This document shows, piece by piece, positions 13,841 through 20,202 of a stretch of DNA of 20,202 nucleotides (position 1 is its first letter; each line of letters starts with the position of its first letter). Location of the stretch: NCBI GenBank assembly GCA_036403035.1, contig DASWRT010000266.1, positions 1 to 20,202 of the forward strand. The letters are read 5' to 3'. The notes beneath the pieces are model-generated. The model was not told where the DNA came from. It made no database searches and worked only from the letters and a program-made list of their open reading frames with translations. A program made the position numbers and the translations under genes. This DNA is from DASWRT01 sp036403035 (lineage in GTDB: Bacteria > Pseudomonadota > Alphaproteobacteria > ATCC43930 > CGMCC-115725).

Positions 13841-14041
13841 GTGAACGGCATAACGAAGGTGCGGACGGATACGGACACCATCGTCGCGGACGCCGATTAT
13901 TTCCGCATCAAGGCGCGCCAGTGCTTTCGGCTCGCGCGGCAGGCGGCGGACGACGGAGCGGCGGAGAACCTGCGCGACATCGCGCGGTCGTTCGAACGGC
14001 GAGCGGTGAACCTCGTCGAGAGCGGAAGGCGGTTCGGCTGA
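13841..14041 (+). CDS. Small helical hypothetical protein (GTG start)
   Basis: A 66-residue ORF beginning with GTG at 13841, with GGGAGGGAG just before it, a strong ribosome-binding site that decides the start. The core reads DADYFRIKARQCFRLARQAA and then ENLRDIARSFERRAVNLVES, two amphipathic helices. Short proteins of the form 'YF..KA.qC.rLA....D......L..iA..ye..A..le' are very common in alphaproteobacteria and have no assigned function. It is divergent from the first CheB gene and convergent with the second, so it stands alone between two related genes. Confidence 0.8.
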   Translation: MNGITKVRTDTDTIVADADYFRIKARQCFRLARQAADDGAAENLRDIARSFERRAVNLVESGRRFG

Positions 14042-14071
14042 TACCGGCGGCGCAATGATGGCGGCGCCGGC

Positions 14072-15094
14072 TCAGCCGGCCGCTTCGTCGGGAGCCGCCC
14101 GCGCCGCTCCCTTGACCAGCGCGGCCTGAACCTGCTGCGCCTGCCGCTCGCGGATCTCGGCTTCAGCCGCATGCGCCTTCGCCGCCCGCACATGCCCTTC
14201 GGCGAGCGTCCGCTCCGCCAGCCGGCGCGACAATGCGGCGCTCTCCTTCAGCGCGCGCAACGCCGTCCAGAGCGCCGCGTCGAGCCCCTCGACCTGGAAG
14301 GCGGCGAGGCTTTCGTGCGAATAGGCGTGGCCGACGCGGCAGCGGAAGCGGAGCGTCTTGCCGTCCTCGACCTCGAACAACGTGCCGCTGCATTCGGGAC
14401 AGACGAACGGCGCCGGCTGTCCGATGTCGGTGGTATTCGGATGATCGACCAGTCCACCCTCCCCTTCGGAAATGCGGACTTCGATCGGCAGCCAGTCCGG
14501 AACGGGAAACAGCTCGTCCGGCGGCGCCGGCTCGGCGACCAGCCGTTTCAGAAGCTCCGGCAGGTCGGCGAGCGGAACGCAATGATCGGGACTGTCGCCG
14601 CGCAGCGCATTGAGCGGCATAGCGGCATAGCGCGCATCGTCCGGGTCCTGCACGACGCTGATGCCCCCGCGCGCCTTGACCGCGACGAGGCCGGCGGTCC
14701 CGTCGTCGAGATAGCCGGTCAGCACCACGCCGATCACGCGCGGCCCGTAGGCCAGGGCGGCCGACCGGAACAGCGGATCGATCGCCGGCCGGGTGTGATT
14801 CTCCTTCGGGCCATGGGAAAGCCGGACATGGCCGGGACGGATCAGGATGTGCTGGTCCGGCGGCGCCACATAGACGCAGGCGGGGCGGATCGGCTCGCCG
14901 TCGACCGGGTGGCGCGCAGGCAGCGCACCGGCGCGGCCGAAGATGCTCGGCAGCGCGCTCCGGCCGTGCGGCGAGATATGGATCACGACGAAGACCGCCG
15001 CCGGGAAGTCTTTCGGCAGTTCGTGCAGGAGCGAGCGAACCGCGCCGACGCCGCCGGCGGAGGCGCCGATGACGACAATTTCATGACCAGCCAT
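14072..15094 (-). CDS. Second CheB-type methylesterase with zinc-ribbon-like tail
   Basis: A 340-residue paralogue of the CheB at 12612, with the triad at the same positions: Ser12 (IGASAGG), His39 (VVIHIS) and Asp131 (TGYLDDGTAG). It keeps 'GPKENHTRPAIDPLFRSAA'. It again has no receiver domain. The C-terminal part has VCPECSGTLFEVEDGKTLRF followed by RCRVGHAYSHESL, a Cys2-Cys-His arrangement that suggests a zinc ribbon, and a helical end. GGAG lies in front of the ATG at 15094. It diverges from the histidine kinase gene with about 120 bases between. Having two catalytically complete copies close together implies separate targets or a redundant pair; target receptors are not in the window. 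Confidence 0.9.
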   Translation of the reverse strand: MAGHEIVVIGASAGGVGAVRSLLHELPKDFPAAVFVVIHISPHGRSALPSIFGRAGALPARHPVDGEPIRPACVYVAPPDQHILIRPGHVRLSHGPKENHTRPAIDPLFRSAALAYGPRVIGVVLTGYLDDGTAGLVAVKARGGISVVQDPDDARYAAMPLNALRGDSPDHCVPLADLPELLKRLVAEPAPPDELFPVPDWLPIEVRISEGEGGLVDHPNTTDIGQPAPFVCPECSGTLFEVEDGKTLRFRCRVGHAYSHESLAAFQVEGLDAALWTALRALKESAALSRRLAERTLAEGHVRAAKAHAAEAEIRERQAQQVQAALVKGAARAAPDEAAG

Positions 15095-15217
15095 TCGCTT
15101 CGTTCTCCCGCCGCCGTGTCAACGAGGTAAACGTGTCCCCGAGCGAAACCGGCATATAAGCTGCGCCGTTGCGACGGCGCCGCGGAGAACCGGGGCGGCG
15201 CCCGTTCCGTTCACATA

Positions 15218-16141
15218 ATGATGGCACAATCGGACGCATCGCGTAACCGGACGACATTCGATGGCGCGCTCCGCCAGCTCGCGGAGATCGAGTTGCAGGC
15301 GCGCCTGCACCGCGAGCGCTCGGAATCGCTCGTCGCCGATGCGAAGCGCATCGTTGCAGCCGTGCGCGAGACCAGGAGCGGCCGCCCGAACCGCTCGGCC
15401 TCGACCTTCGATGCGCTGCTCGCGGCGAAGGAGGCGGCGGATCGGACGAACGAGGCCAAGAGCGAACTGCTGGCGCAGGTCGCGCACGATCTGAGGCAGC
15501 CGATCCAAGTCATCCTCGGCTTGGCGGAACTGCTCGCACCGCACGTCGCCGGCAACGGGCAGCGGCTGCTCGGGCGCATCGACGACGCGGCGAACCGCAT
15601 GAACCATGCGCTCGACGCGCTGCTGGCGGCGGCGCGGTCGGACAGCGCGGTATTGCTGCCGAGGATCGCGCCGGTGCCGCTCGCGGGGTTGTTCGAAGAG
15701 ATCGATCGCGATCTGCGCCCCGCCGCCGATGCGAAGGCACTGACCCTCCGAATAAGGCCGTGCGGCTCCGACCTGCACGTCCTGAGCGACGGCGACCGTC
15801 TGGCAAGCATCGTCCAGAACCTCGTCGACAACGCGATCAAGTACACGGATCGCGGCAAGATCTTGGTCGGATGCCGCCGCCGCCGCGCCGGCACGGTCGA
15901 GATCCAGGTCTACGACACCGGGCGCGGCATCGCCGGCGTGAATATCGGGTCGATTTTCGAACCGTTCCACCGCATCGAAGCCGACGCGCCGTCGCAACGG
16001 GGCGGCGTCGGATTGGGCTTGGCGATCGTCAAACGGCACGCCGACACGCTCGGCCATGAGCTGACGGTGCATTCTGCGCTCGGCCGAGGCTCCTGCTTCG
16101 GCGTCATCGTGCCCATCGCGGAGGGGCGAGGAAATGAGTAG
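15218..16141 (+). CDS. Soluble sensor histidine kinase
   Basis: A 307-residue cytoplasmic kinase without membrane segments or receiver domain. A helical N-terminal region (1-80) leads into the HisKA helix 'LLAQVAHDLRQPIQVILGLA' with the phospho-accepting His90. The ATPase domain has the N-box 'QNLVDNAIKYT' (200-210), G1 'DTGRGI' (233-238), F-box 'FEPF' (247-250) and G2 'GVGLGLAIVK' (263-272). All key residues are present, so it should be active. The form AHDLRQPIQ resembles kinases fused to CheB/CheR-PAS hybrids. It starts divergently from the second CheB gene, and its stop overlaps the start of the next gene. The start could also be ATG 15221; neither has a clear ribosome-binding site, so translation may be leaderless. 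No cognate response regulator lies in the window. Confidence 0.92.
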   Translation: MMAQSDASRNRTTFDGALRQLAEIELQARLHRERSESLVADAKRIVAAVRETRSGRPNRSASTFDALLAAKEAADRTNEAKSELLAQVAHDLRQPIQVILGLAELLAPHVAGNGQRLLGRIDDAANRMNHALDALLAAARSDSAVLLPRIAPVPLAGLFEEIDRDLRPAADAKALTLRIRPCGSDLHVLSDGDRLASIVQNLVDNAIKYTDRGKILVGCRRRRAGTVEIQVYDTGRGIAGVNIGSIFEPFHRIEADAPSQRGGVGLGLAIVKRHADTLGHELTVHSALGRGSCFGVIVPIAEGRGNE

Positions 16142-16463
16142 CAAGGACAAGCCGGAGCCGCCCCGCTGGCCGGCGAACGAGCGGGCTGCATCCGACACCG
16201 AGGCGATCCGCCTCGAAACCGAGGATCTGGTCCAGCGGGCGCAGAAGATCGTCGAGAGCACGCACCGGAAGATCGATCGCGCCCACGAGCTGGCGGACAG
16301 GAGCCACAAGCTGGCGGCCACGGCGCACCGCGCCATCGACGATGCCCACCGCCGCGCCGACGCGCTGCACCGTACGGCGGCGACGGAACCGGGCGGAGAG
16401 GACCCGGCGCCCGAAGAGGCGGAGACTGCGGCGGCCAAGAAGAAGCCGGGCCGTCCGCGCTGA
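16134..16463 (+). CDS. Small coiled-coil protein with basic AT-hook-like C-terminus
   Basis: A 109-residue protein whose start ATG overlaps the end of the kinase gene by 8 bases, with GAGGAAATGAG, a clear sign of translational coupling. Residues ~20-80 are a long charged helix (LETEDLVQRAQKIVESTHRK, IDRAHELADRSHKLAATAHR, AIDDAHRRADALHR) with heptad-like His/Ala spacing. An acidic stretch follows and the end is AAAKKKPGRPR, which contains the GRP core of an AT-hook. I do not recognise a family. Coupling to a sensor kinase suggests a partner or accessory of that kinase, possibly with nucleic-acid contact, but this is inference. Confidence 0.8.
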   Translation: MSSKDKPEPPRWPANERAASDTEAIRLETEDLVQRAQKIVESTHRKIDRAHELADRSHKLAATAHRAIDDAHRRADALHRTAATEPGGEDPAPEEAETAAAKKKPGRPR

Positions 16464-16468
16464 AATCG

Positions 16469-16486
16469 CTGCATATTTTAATGCAG
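16469..16486. repeat. Short AT-centred inverted repeat
   Basis: CTGCAT (16469-16474), ATTTTA, ATGCAG (16481-16486). It begins six bases after the stop of the preceding gene and 41 bases before the next start. It could be a weak terminator of the kinase unit or an operator of the next gene. Confidence 0.4.
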
Positions 16487-16526
16487 ATGAAGGCGGAGGG
16501 GCTGGCTCCGGGCTATCTGCCGGTGC

Positions 16527-16793
16527 ATGAGCTGGCTCGTCAGTCCCTTCCCGAACAAGTCTCCCGGCCGCGACCGCGTCGAGGCGCGCCTCCATCGCGT
16601 GACGCGAGAATTCGTAACCGAAGCTTACCGCGAAGCTGTCCGCAATAGCTGCGGCGACACGCGTCGCGCGTTCGAGGCCGCGGTGGACGCATACCGGAAC
16701 CGCTACCCGGACCTGTCCCCGGACGTCGCACCCCACGCCGTCGCCGAAATTCTGGCCAGCGACGGCACCGACCGCGGCGGCGGGATCGGGTAA
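16527..16793 (+). CDS. Small hypothetical protein
   Basis: An 88-residue ORF with a helical, charged body: REFVTEAYREAVRNSCGDTR, then RAFEAAVDAYRNRYPDLSPD and VAPHAVAEILA. The segment 'AFEaAV.aYR.RyP.l....A...Va.il' looks like a conserved short protein of alphaproteobacteria of unknown function. ATG at 16527 is the only good start in the frame, but no strong ribosome-binding site precedes it. The end is Gly-rich. It lies between the kinase unit and the SPOR gene on the same strand. Function unknown. Confidence 0.6.
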   Translation: MSWLVSPFPNKSPGRDRVEARLHRVTREFVTEAYREAVRNSCGDTRRAFEAAVDAYRNRYPDLSPDVAPHAVAEILASDGTDRGGGIG

Positions 16794-16915
16794 CCCGCCC
16801 GGCGGCGCGCGGTATGACAAATATCGGCCTCGGCGCTTCGCGGTTGCCGGTCGCCGCGGCCGTCGCCTAGTGTCGCCGCCCCAATCCCGACCGCACCATC
16901 GACAAAACGAAGTTC

Positions 16916-17656
16916 ATGACATCAGACCTCGGCCGTCTACGCGGCGACGGCGCGCCGCGCCGGCAGCTCGCGGCAGTGGCCTGCACGCTGGCGGCCGTGC
17001 CCGTGCTCCTGCGGGCACTCCTGTTCGGCGAGCCGGCGACGGCGCCCGACGAACCGGCGGCGGCGACGGTCGCGGCGGTTCAGCCGGCCGCCGCACCGAC
17101 CCGGCCCGCCGCGCCCGAGGCGCCGCCACCGCAGGCCACGGTCGCGCTGCCCGATGCAGGACACGCAGCGGCTCCGCCGCCGGCAAGCCCGGCCGCGCCC
17201 GAGCGGCCTTTCGGTACGGTGGTCCCGCCGCTTTCGGCGCTGCCGCCGGCCGTATCCGGCGAGGGCGATGCGGCGGTGCGGCCGGCGAAGCCGGCGCCGT
17301 CGCCGGCCGGGAAGGCGTACCGCCGGCCTGCCGCCGCAGCCCCGATGCCGGCAGCGTCGTCCGCACCGGCTGCGCGACCCGCCGTTCCCGGCGGCGACGG
17401 CGCAAAAGCGGCGGCGCACGTCCAGCTCGCCGCGATGGGCAGCGAGCCGGCGGCGCGGCGCGAATGGGAGAGAATGCGGCAACGTCACCCGGCGCTTCTC
17501 GCCGGGCTGCGGCCGACGATCGTGCGCGCCGATCTCGGCGGCGGCAAGGTGATCTACCGCGTCGAGGCCGGACCGCTGACCGACGAGGCCGCCGCCGCCC
17601 GCCTCTGCGGTCAGTTGCGCCGGTACGGCGTGGGCTGCGTCGTCGCGGGCTCGTAG
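16916..17656 (+). CDS. SPOR-domain membrane-anchored protein
   Basis: A 246-residue protein. A short basic N-terminus is followed by one hydrophobic segment (about 17-37, LAAVACTLAAVPVLLRALLF), consistent with a single inner-membrane anchor and periplasmic body. Residues ~40-165 are a low-complexity Ala/Pro-rich linker. Residues ~166-244 form a SPOR domain: AAHVQLAAMGSEPAARREWE, IVRADLGGGKVIYRVEAGPL and EAAARLCGQLRRYGVGCVV, with the typical 'G.iYRV..Gp' strand and final Cys-containing helix. SPOR domains bind denuded septal glycan strands, so the protein probably acts at the division site, like FtsN-type or DamX-type proteins. ATG at 16916 begins just before the anchor. It is convergent with NnrD, seven bases apart. 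Confidence 0.85.
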   Translation: MTSDLGRLRGDGAPRRQLAAVACTLAAVPVLLRALLFGEPATAPDEPAAATVAAVQPAAAPTRPAAPEAPPPQATVALPDAGHAAAPPPASPAAPERPFGTVVPPLSALPPAVSGEGDAAVRPAKPAPSPAGKAYRRPAAAAPMPAASSAPAARPAVPGGDGAKAAAHVQLAAMGSEPAARREWERMRQRHPALLAGLRPTIVRADLGGGKVIYRVEAGPLTDEAAAARLCGQLRRYGVGCVVAGS

Positions 17657-17663
17657 AGAATTC

Positions 17664-18566
17664 TCAACTCAACTTCTGCATCAGGCCGGGGATCTCGTCG
17701 AGCAGTTCGCGGGCCAGGAAGCCGACCAGGCCGTGCCGCTCGTTGAGCGCGCGGCCGGCGGCGCCATGCAGGAACACGCCCCACAGCGCCGCCTCCAGCG
17801 GCCCGGCGCCGCGCGCGGCGAGGCCGGCGACAATCCCGGCGAGCGTGTCGCCCGATCCCGAGGTGGCGAGCCCGACGCAGCCGCTCGTGTGGCAGTATAT
17901 CTCGCCCTCGGGCGTCGCGACGTGCGTCGTCGCCCCCTTCAGCGCGACGACCGCGCGAAAGCGTTCGGCGGCGGAATGGGCGACACCGGCCGGGTCGGCC
18001 TCGATCTCGTGCTTGTCGATCCCGAGCAGTCCCGCCATCTCGCCGGCATGCGGGGTCAGCATGACGCGCCCGCCGAACCGATGAAGCGCCGACGGATCAT
18101 CCCGCAGCGCCATCAGCGCCACGGCGTCGACCACGAGCGCGGGACCGTCCGGCGGTCCAGCAAGAGCCGGCAGGAACTCGGCCATGACCCGGCCGGCGGC
18201 GGCGGCGTCCATCATTCCGGGGCCGATCAGCACCGCGTCGACGCGGCTCGCCCGTTCAGCGAGATCCTTCGCCGCCGACGCGGCGATGTCGCCGGTCTCG
18301 GTCTCCTCGGTCCCGCCGACGCGCGACTCCGGCACGGCGATCGCGACATGCGGCGCCAGCGCGGCGACCGTCGCGAGCTGCAGCTTGCCGGCGCCCGCTC
18401 GCAACGCCGCGGTCCCGGCGAGGACGATCGCGCCGGGCACCTCGCGCGCGCCGCCGATCACCAGCACGCGGCCGCGCGTGTTCTTATCGCTGCCCTCGTC
18501 GGGCAGCGGCAGCGGGATGGTCCGCAGCCTCGCCTCGTCGAGGGGAATGACGCCGCCGCCGCTCAT
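17664..18566 (-). CDS. nnrD: ADP-dependent NAD(P)H-hydrate dehydratase
   Basis: A 300-residue cytoplasmic repair enzyme that converts damaged, hydrated NAD(P)H back to NAD(P)H with ADP as energy source. It is a ribokinase-fold protein with RVLVIGGAREVPGAIVLAGT near the start (33-52), 'RAGAGKLQLAT' (56-66), 'GPGM' (115-118), 'VVDAVAL' (145-151), 'LTPHAGEMAGLL' (170-181), the 'LKGATTHVATPEGEIY' strand (209-224) and the anion-hole 'TSGSGDTLAGIVAGL' (235-249) with the catalytic Asp240. Many bacteria fuse this domain to the NnrE epimerase; this copy carries the dehydratase alone and no epimerase is in the window. Its ATG overlaps the TGA of the phosphatase gene (ATGA), which decides the start and shows translational coupling. 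Confidence 0.93.
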   Translation of the reverse strand: MSGGGVIPLDEARLRTIPLPLPDEGSDKNTRGRVLVIGGAREVPGAIVLAGTAALRAGAGKLQLATVAALAPHVAIAVPESRVGGTEETETGDIAASAAKDLAERASRVDAVLIGPGMMDAAAAGRVMAEFLPALAGPPDGPALVVDAVALMALRDDPSALHRFGGRVMLTPHAGEMAGLLGIDKHEIEADPAGVAHSAAERFRAVVALKGATTHVATPEGEIYCHTSGCVGLATSGSGDTLAGIVAGLAARGAGPLEAALWGVFLHGAAGRALNERHGLVGFLARELLDEIPGLMQKLS

Positions 18567-19348
18567 CGCGTCGCCACCGGCCGGTCCGATTCCGCCGTCA
18601 CCGGCGTATCCTCCGCTTCGAGCGGCGCCACGAAATTGTAGCGGTCGAGCACGAGGCCGCCGCTCCCGGCCGCGCCGCGCCCGGCCGCCGCAGGATCGAG
18701 ACGGTAGGATGTGATCGAGCAGTTCGCGACGTCGCCCTCGCGGTCGATCGCGAGGATCTCTTCCTCGGTCATGCCTTCGATCAGGTAGCGCAGGCAGAGC
18801 ACGACGACCTGATGCGCGACGATCAGCACCCGGTCGCCGGCATGGTGCAGGCTGATCGTATCGAGCGCGCTGCGCAGCCGCAGGATCACGTCGCACCAGC
18901 TCTCGCCGCCGGGCGGGCGATAATAGAACTTGCCGAGGTCGGCCCGCCGCTTCGCCTCGCCGGGAAGCCGCTCGCGGATGCCGAGGGTGGTCAGGCGGTC
19001 GACGACGCCGAACTCCTTCTCGCGCAGCCGCTCGTCGATGGCGAACGCCTCGCAGGCGGGATCGAGGCCGCCCGCCTCGCGGACGATCTCGGCGGTGCGG
19101 CGGGCGCGGAGATAGGGCGAGCAGAGCACGACGTTCGGCCGCCGCTCCGCCGGCAGGTCGGCGAACCAGCGTCCGAGCGACGCCGCCTGCTCCTCGCCCA
19201 GGGAACTCAGCGGGACGTCGACGTCACGCTCGGCAATGTCGATGATCGGCCGCCGCGCCGCGTGCGCCCGATCGCGCGCAAGATTGCCCGCGCTTTCGCC
19301 GTGCCGCACGATCCAGAGCGCATCGGGCCATCGCTGGTGTGAGTTCAT
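18563..19348 (-). CDS. Histidine phosphatase family protein
   Basis: A 261-residue phosphoglycerate-mutase-like enzyme. The phospho-accepting motif LWIVRHGESAGN (11-22) contains His16, 'SPYLRARRTAEIV' (77-89) provides the substrate arginines, Glu110 lies in LREKEFG, and the second histidine, His179, is in VLIVAHQVVVL (174-184). All catalytic residues are present. The substrate is unknown; such enzymes dephosphorylate sugar phosphates, nucleotides or phosphoproteins. The frame is open up to 19489, but ATG at 19348 lies just before the RHG motif as in relatives and the extra N-terminal part has no similarity. Its stop overlaps the start of nnrD, so both are made together. The two activities have no obvious common pathway beyond nucleotide or phosphate metabolism. 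Confidence 0.9.
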   Translation of the reverse strand: MNSHQRWPDALWIVRHGESAGNLARDRAHAARRPIIDIAERDVDVPLSSLGEEQAASLGRWFADLPAERRPNVVLCSPYLRARRTAEIVREAGGLDPACEAFAIDERLREKEFGVVDRLTTLGIRERLPGEAKRRADLGKFYYRPPGGESWCDVILRLRSALDTISLHHAGDRVLIVAHQVVVLCLRYLIEGMTEEEILAIDREGDVANCSITSYRLDPAAAGRGAAGSGGLVLDRYNFVAPLEAEDTPVTAESDRPVATR

Positions 19349-19395
19349 GCCGGAAGTAACGGCGAGGCGCTCCGTAAGTTTCGCGCCGCCCGCGG

Positions 19396-19716
19396 TTACG
19401 CCGTGCGCTTCTGCGGCATGGGCCGGCTCCGCGGCGCGACCGACGCTCTCCGGGTGCCGAAGCGCCGCTTGCGTTCCGGCAGATCGCACGACGCCGGCTC
19501 CGGCTCCTTTGCATAAAGCTCAAGTCCGCGGACGGCAGCTTCGGTCCTGTTGCTGACGCCGAGCTTCTTGAAAAGAACCCCGATATGCATTTTTACCGTC
19601 ACCACCTCGATCCCCAAATAGGTGGCAATAGTCTTGTTATGGTATCCTTTAATTAAGCATTCCAAAATCTGCTGCTGGCGAAAAGACAAATCAGGCGAAC
19701 CCTCGGCGGCATTCAT
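19396..19716 (-). CDS. LuxR-type HTH-only regulator
   Basis: A 106-residue protein consisting of a single GerE/LuxR-type helix-turn-helix (about 8-68): LSFRQQQILECLIKGYHNKT, IATYLGIEVVTVKMHIGVLF and KKLGVSNRTEAAVRG. No receiver or ligand-binding domain precedes it, and a basic tail (ERKRRFGTRR..) follows. The ATG at 19716 has AGGAGAAGG in ribosome-binding position, so the longer frame from a GTG at 19764 is not needed. Codon use in the HTH part is visibly less GC-rich than in neighbouring genes (AATTAAGC, AAAATCTG), which may point to recent acquisition. It is the gene upstream of the phosphatase-nnrD pair, 47 bases away, and could be cotranscribed with it. HTH-only LuxR proteins often act as accessory regulators. 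Confidence 0.88.
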   Translation of the reverse strand: MNAAEGSPDLSFRQQQILECLIKGYHNKTIATYLGIEVVTVKMHIGVLFKKLGVSNRTEAAVRGLELYAKEPEPASCDLPERKRRFGTRRASVAPRSRPMPQKRTA

Positions 19717-20157
19717 GTCGCTTTCCTTCTCCTGTTCGCATTGCTTAGAGTCGGCAACAGACACTGGATGCGCGGGAGCCTAACTCTTGAATACAATTTT
19801 AAGGGGTAAGTTTATTTTGTAAACCTATGCTGTTGAGGGTATTTCAACTGACGGCGCCATTGGGACAGAATGGCGGCTTTGCGATGACCGAAGCAGCACC
19901 GGCCGCCGCAGCTTTCGGTGGCCGCGCCGGAAAATGCGAACCCGTTGAGGCGGTCGGCCCGGAGGAACCTGCATCGAAGCGCCGCGATGTCGCGGTGCCG
20001 AGAGATTTCCAGGTCTCAGCGTCTCTCCGCATCGCCTCCCCGGCGGCGCGAACCGTGCTTGCGCGACAGGCCGCATTGCACCGGCTCGCCGATGACAACG
20101 CCTCGCCTCCGTGGCTCCTACCCCGGAGCAACGCAGCACTACTCCTTGGGTGAAATC
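19717..20157. other. Upstream region with no convincing gene
   Basis: The first 130 bases are AT-rich (AATTTTAAGG, TTTATTTTGTAAACC) and probably hold the promoter of the LuxR-type gene. Beyond them the sequence is GC-rich, and open frames exist on both strands (for example AMTEAAPAAAAFGGRAGK on the plus strand), but they are Ala-rich, have no ribosome-binding site and match no family I know. I see nothing to support a gene here. Confidence 0.45.
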
Positions 20158-20202
20158 GGGCTAGGCGGACTGCGGTTAGGTTTGGAGCCGCGTTACGCGG
20201 GG
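20158..20202 (-). repeat. Dispersed palindromic repeat, copy C (inverted, cut by window end)
   Basis: The reverse complement reads CCGCGTAACGCGGCTCCAAA followed by CCTAACCGCAGTCCG. This matches the right end of copy B (CCGCGCAATGCGGCTCCAAA and then CTCAACCGTAATCCG at 9934-9968). The orientation is opposite, and the rest of the element lies beyond the window. Confidence 0.65.

Noticed and set aside
15185..15211. AGAAC-N17-CGTT as an EcfG-type promoter of the kinase gene
   Set aside because: The -35 part deviates from GGAAC, and the -10 would leave almost no leader before ATG 15218. It is possible only as a leaderless promoter, so it is not annotated.
19358..19382. GAAAC-N16-CGTT (minus strand) before the histidine phosphatase
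   Set aside because: There is a mismatch in the -35 element, and the -10 is only about nine bases from the start codon. It is too weak to call.
19827..20153. Plus-strand 108-codon frame near the window end
   Set aside because: There is no ribosome-binding site or family resemblance and it is Ala-rich. It is more likely a chance frame in GC-rich DNA.

Overview
The window is high-GC chromosomal DNA from an alphaproteobacterium, probably of the Hyphomicrobiales (Rhizobiales) type. This is inferred from the codon bias towards G/C, the GGAAC-N16-GGTT stress-type promoter, the CCCTCTCCCC-type intergenic palindromes, the short proteins of the 'YFRIKARQCFRLAR' kind and the stand-alone CheB/CheR genes. 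There is no rRNA, tRNA, CRISPR array, IS element or prophage that I can see. The genus cannot be fixed by reading alone.

Layout. (1) 1-1939: two short-chain dehydrogenases (SDRs) in tandem on the minus strand, followed by a decayed DUF924 gene. (2) 2073-4151: a plus-strand operon with a general-stress-type promoter, a baeRF (archaeo-eukaryotic release-factor-like) protein, a ribosome hibernation factor fused to a cold-shock domain, a small disordered protein and a strong intrinsic terminator. (3) 4152-5073: a graveyard with phased CCTGT motifs, an orphan LacI-type operator, the last codons of a chemoreceptor and the tail of an XRE/HigA-like antitoxin, then a small proline-rich ORF. (4) 5360-7935: a third SDR diverging from a CPA1 Na+/H+ antiporter. 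(5) 7936-10055: a Crp/Fnr regulator and a small AT-hook-like protein, between two copies of a dispersed palindromic repeat. (6) 10056-16463: an orphan CheB/CheR signalling block: CheB with zinc-ribbon tail, CheR with two PAS-like regions and a heptad linker, a small coiled-coil protein, a second CheB, and a soluble histidine kinase overlapping a small basic-tailed protein. (7) 16527-19716: a small hypothetical protein, a SPOR-domain membrane protein, NnrD (NAD(P)HX dehydratase) coupled to a histidine phosphatase, and a LuxR-type HTH-only regulator. (8) The last ~490 bases hold no convincing gene but end in a third, inverted copy of the dispersed repeat.

How it may fit together. The window reads as an accessory stress and signalling neighbourhood: redox enzymes, a ribosome-directed stress operon, ion homeostasis, a Crp/Fnr regulator, and a cytoplasmic CheB/CheR/PAS/kinase set without CheA, CheW or intact receptors. 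The most interesting parts are the baeRF plus HPF-CSD operon and the split CheB/CheR/kinase block. The relics of three unrelated genes and the repeat copies show that the intergenic spaces have been rearranged repeatedly.
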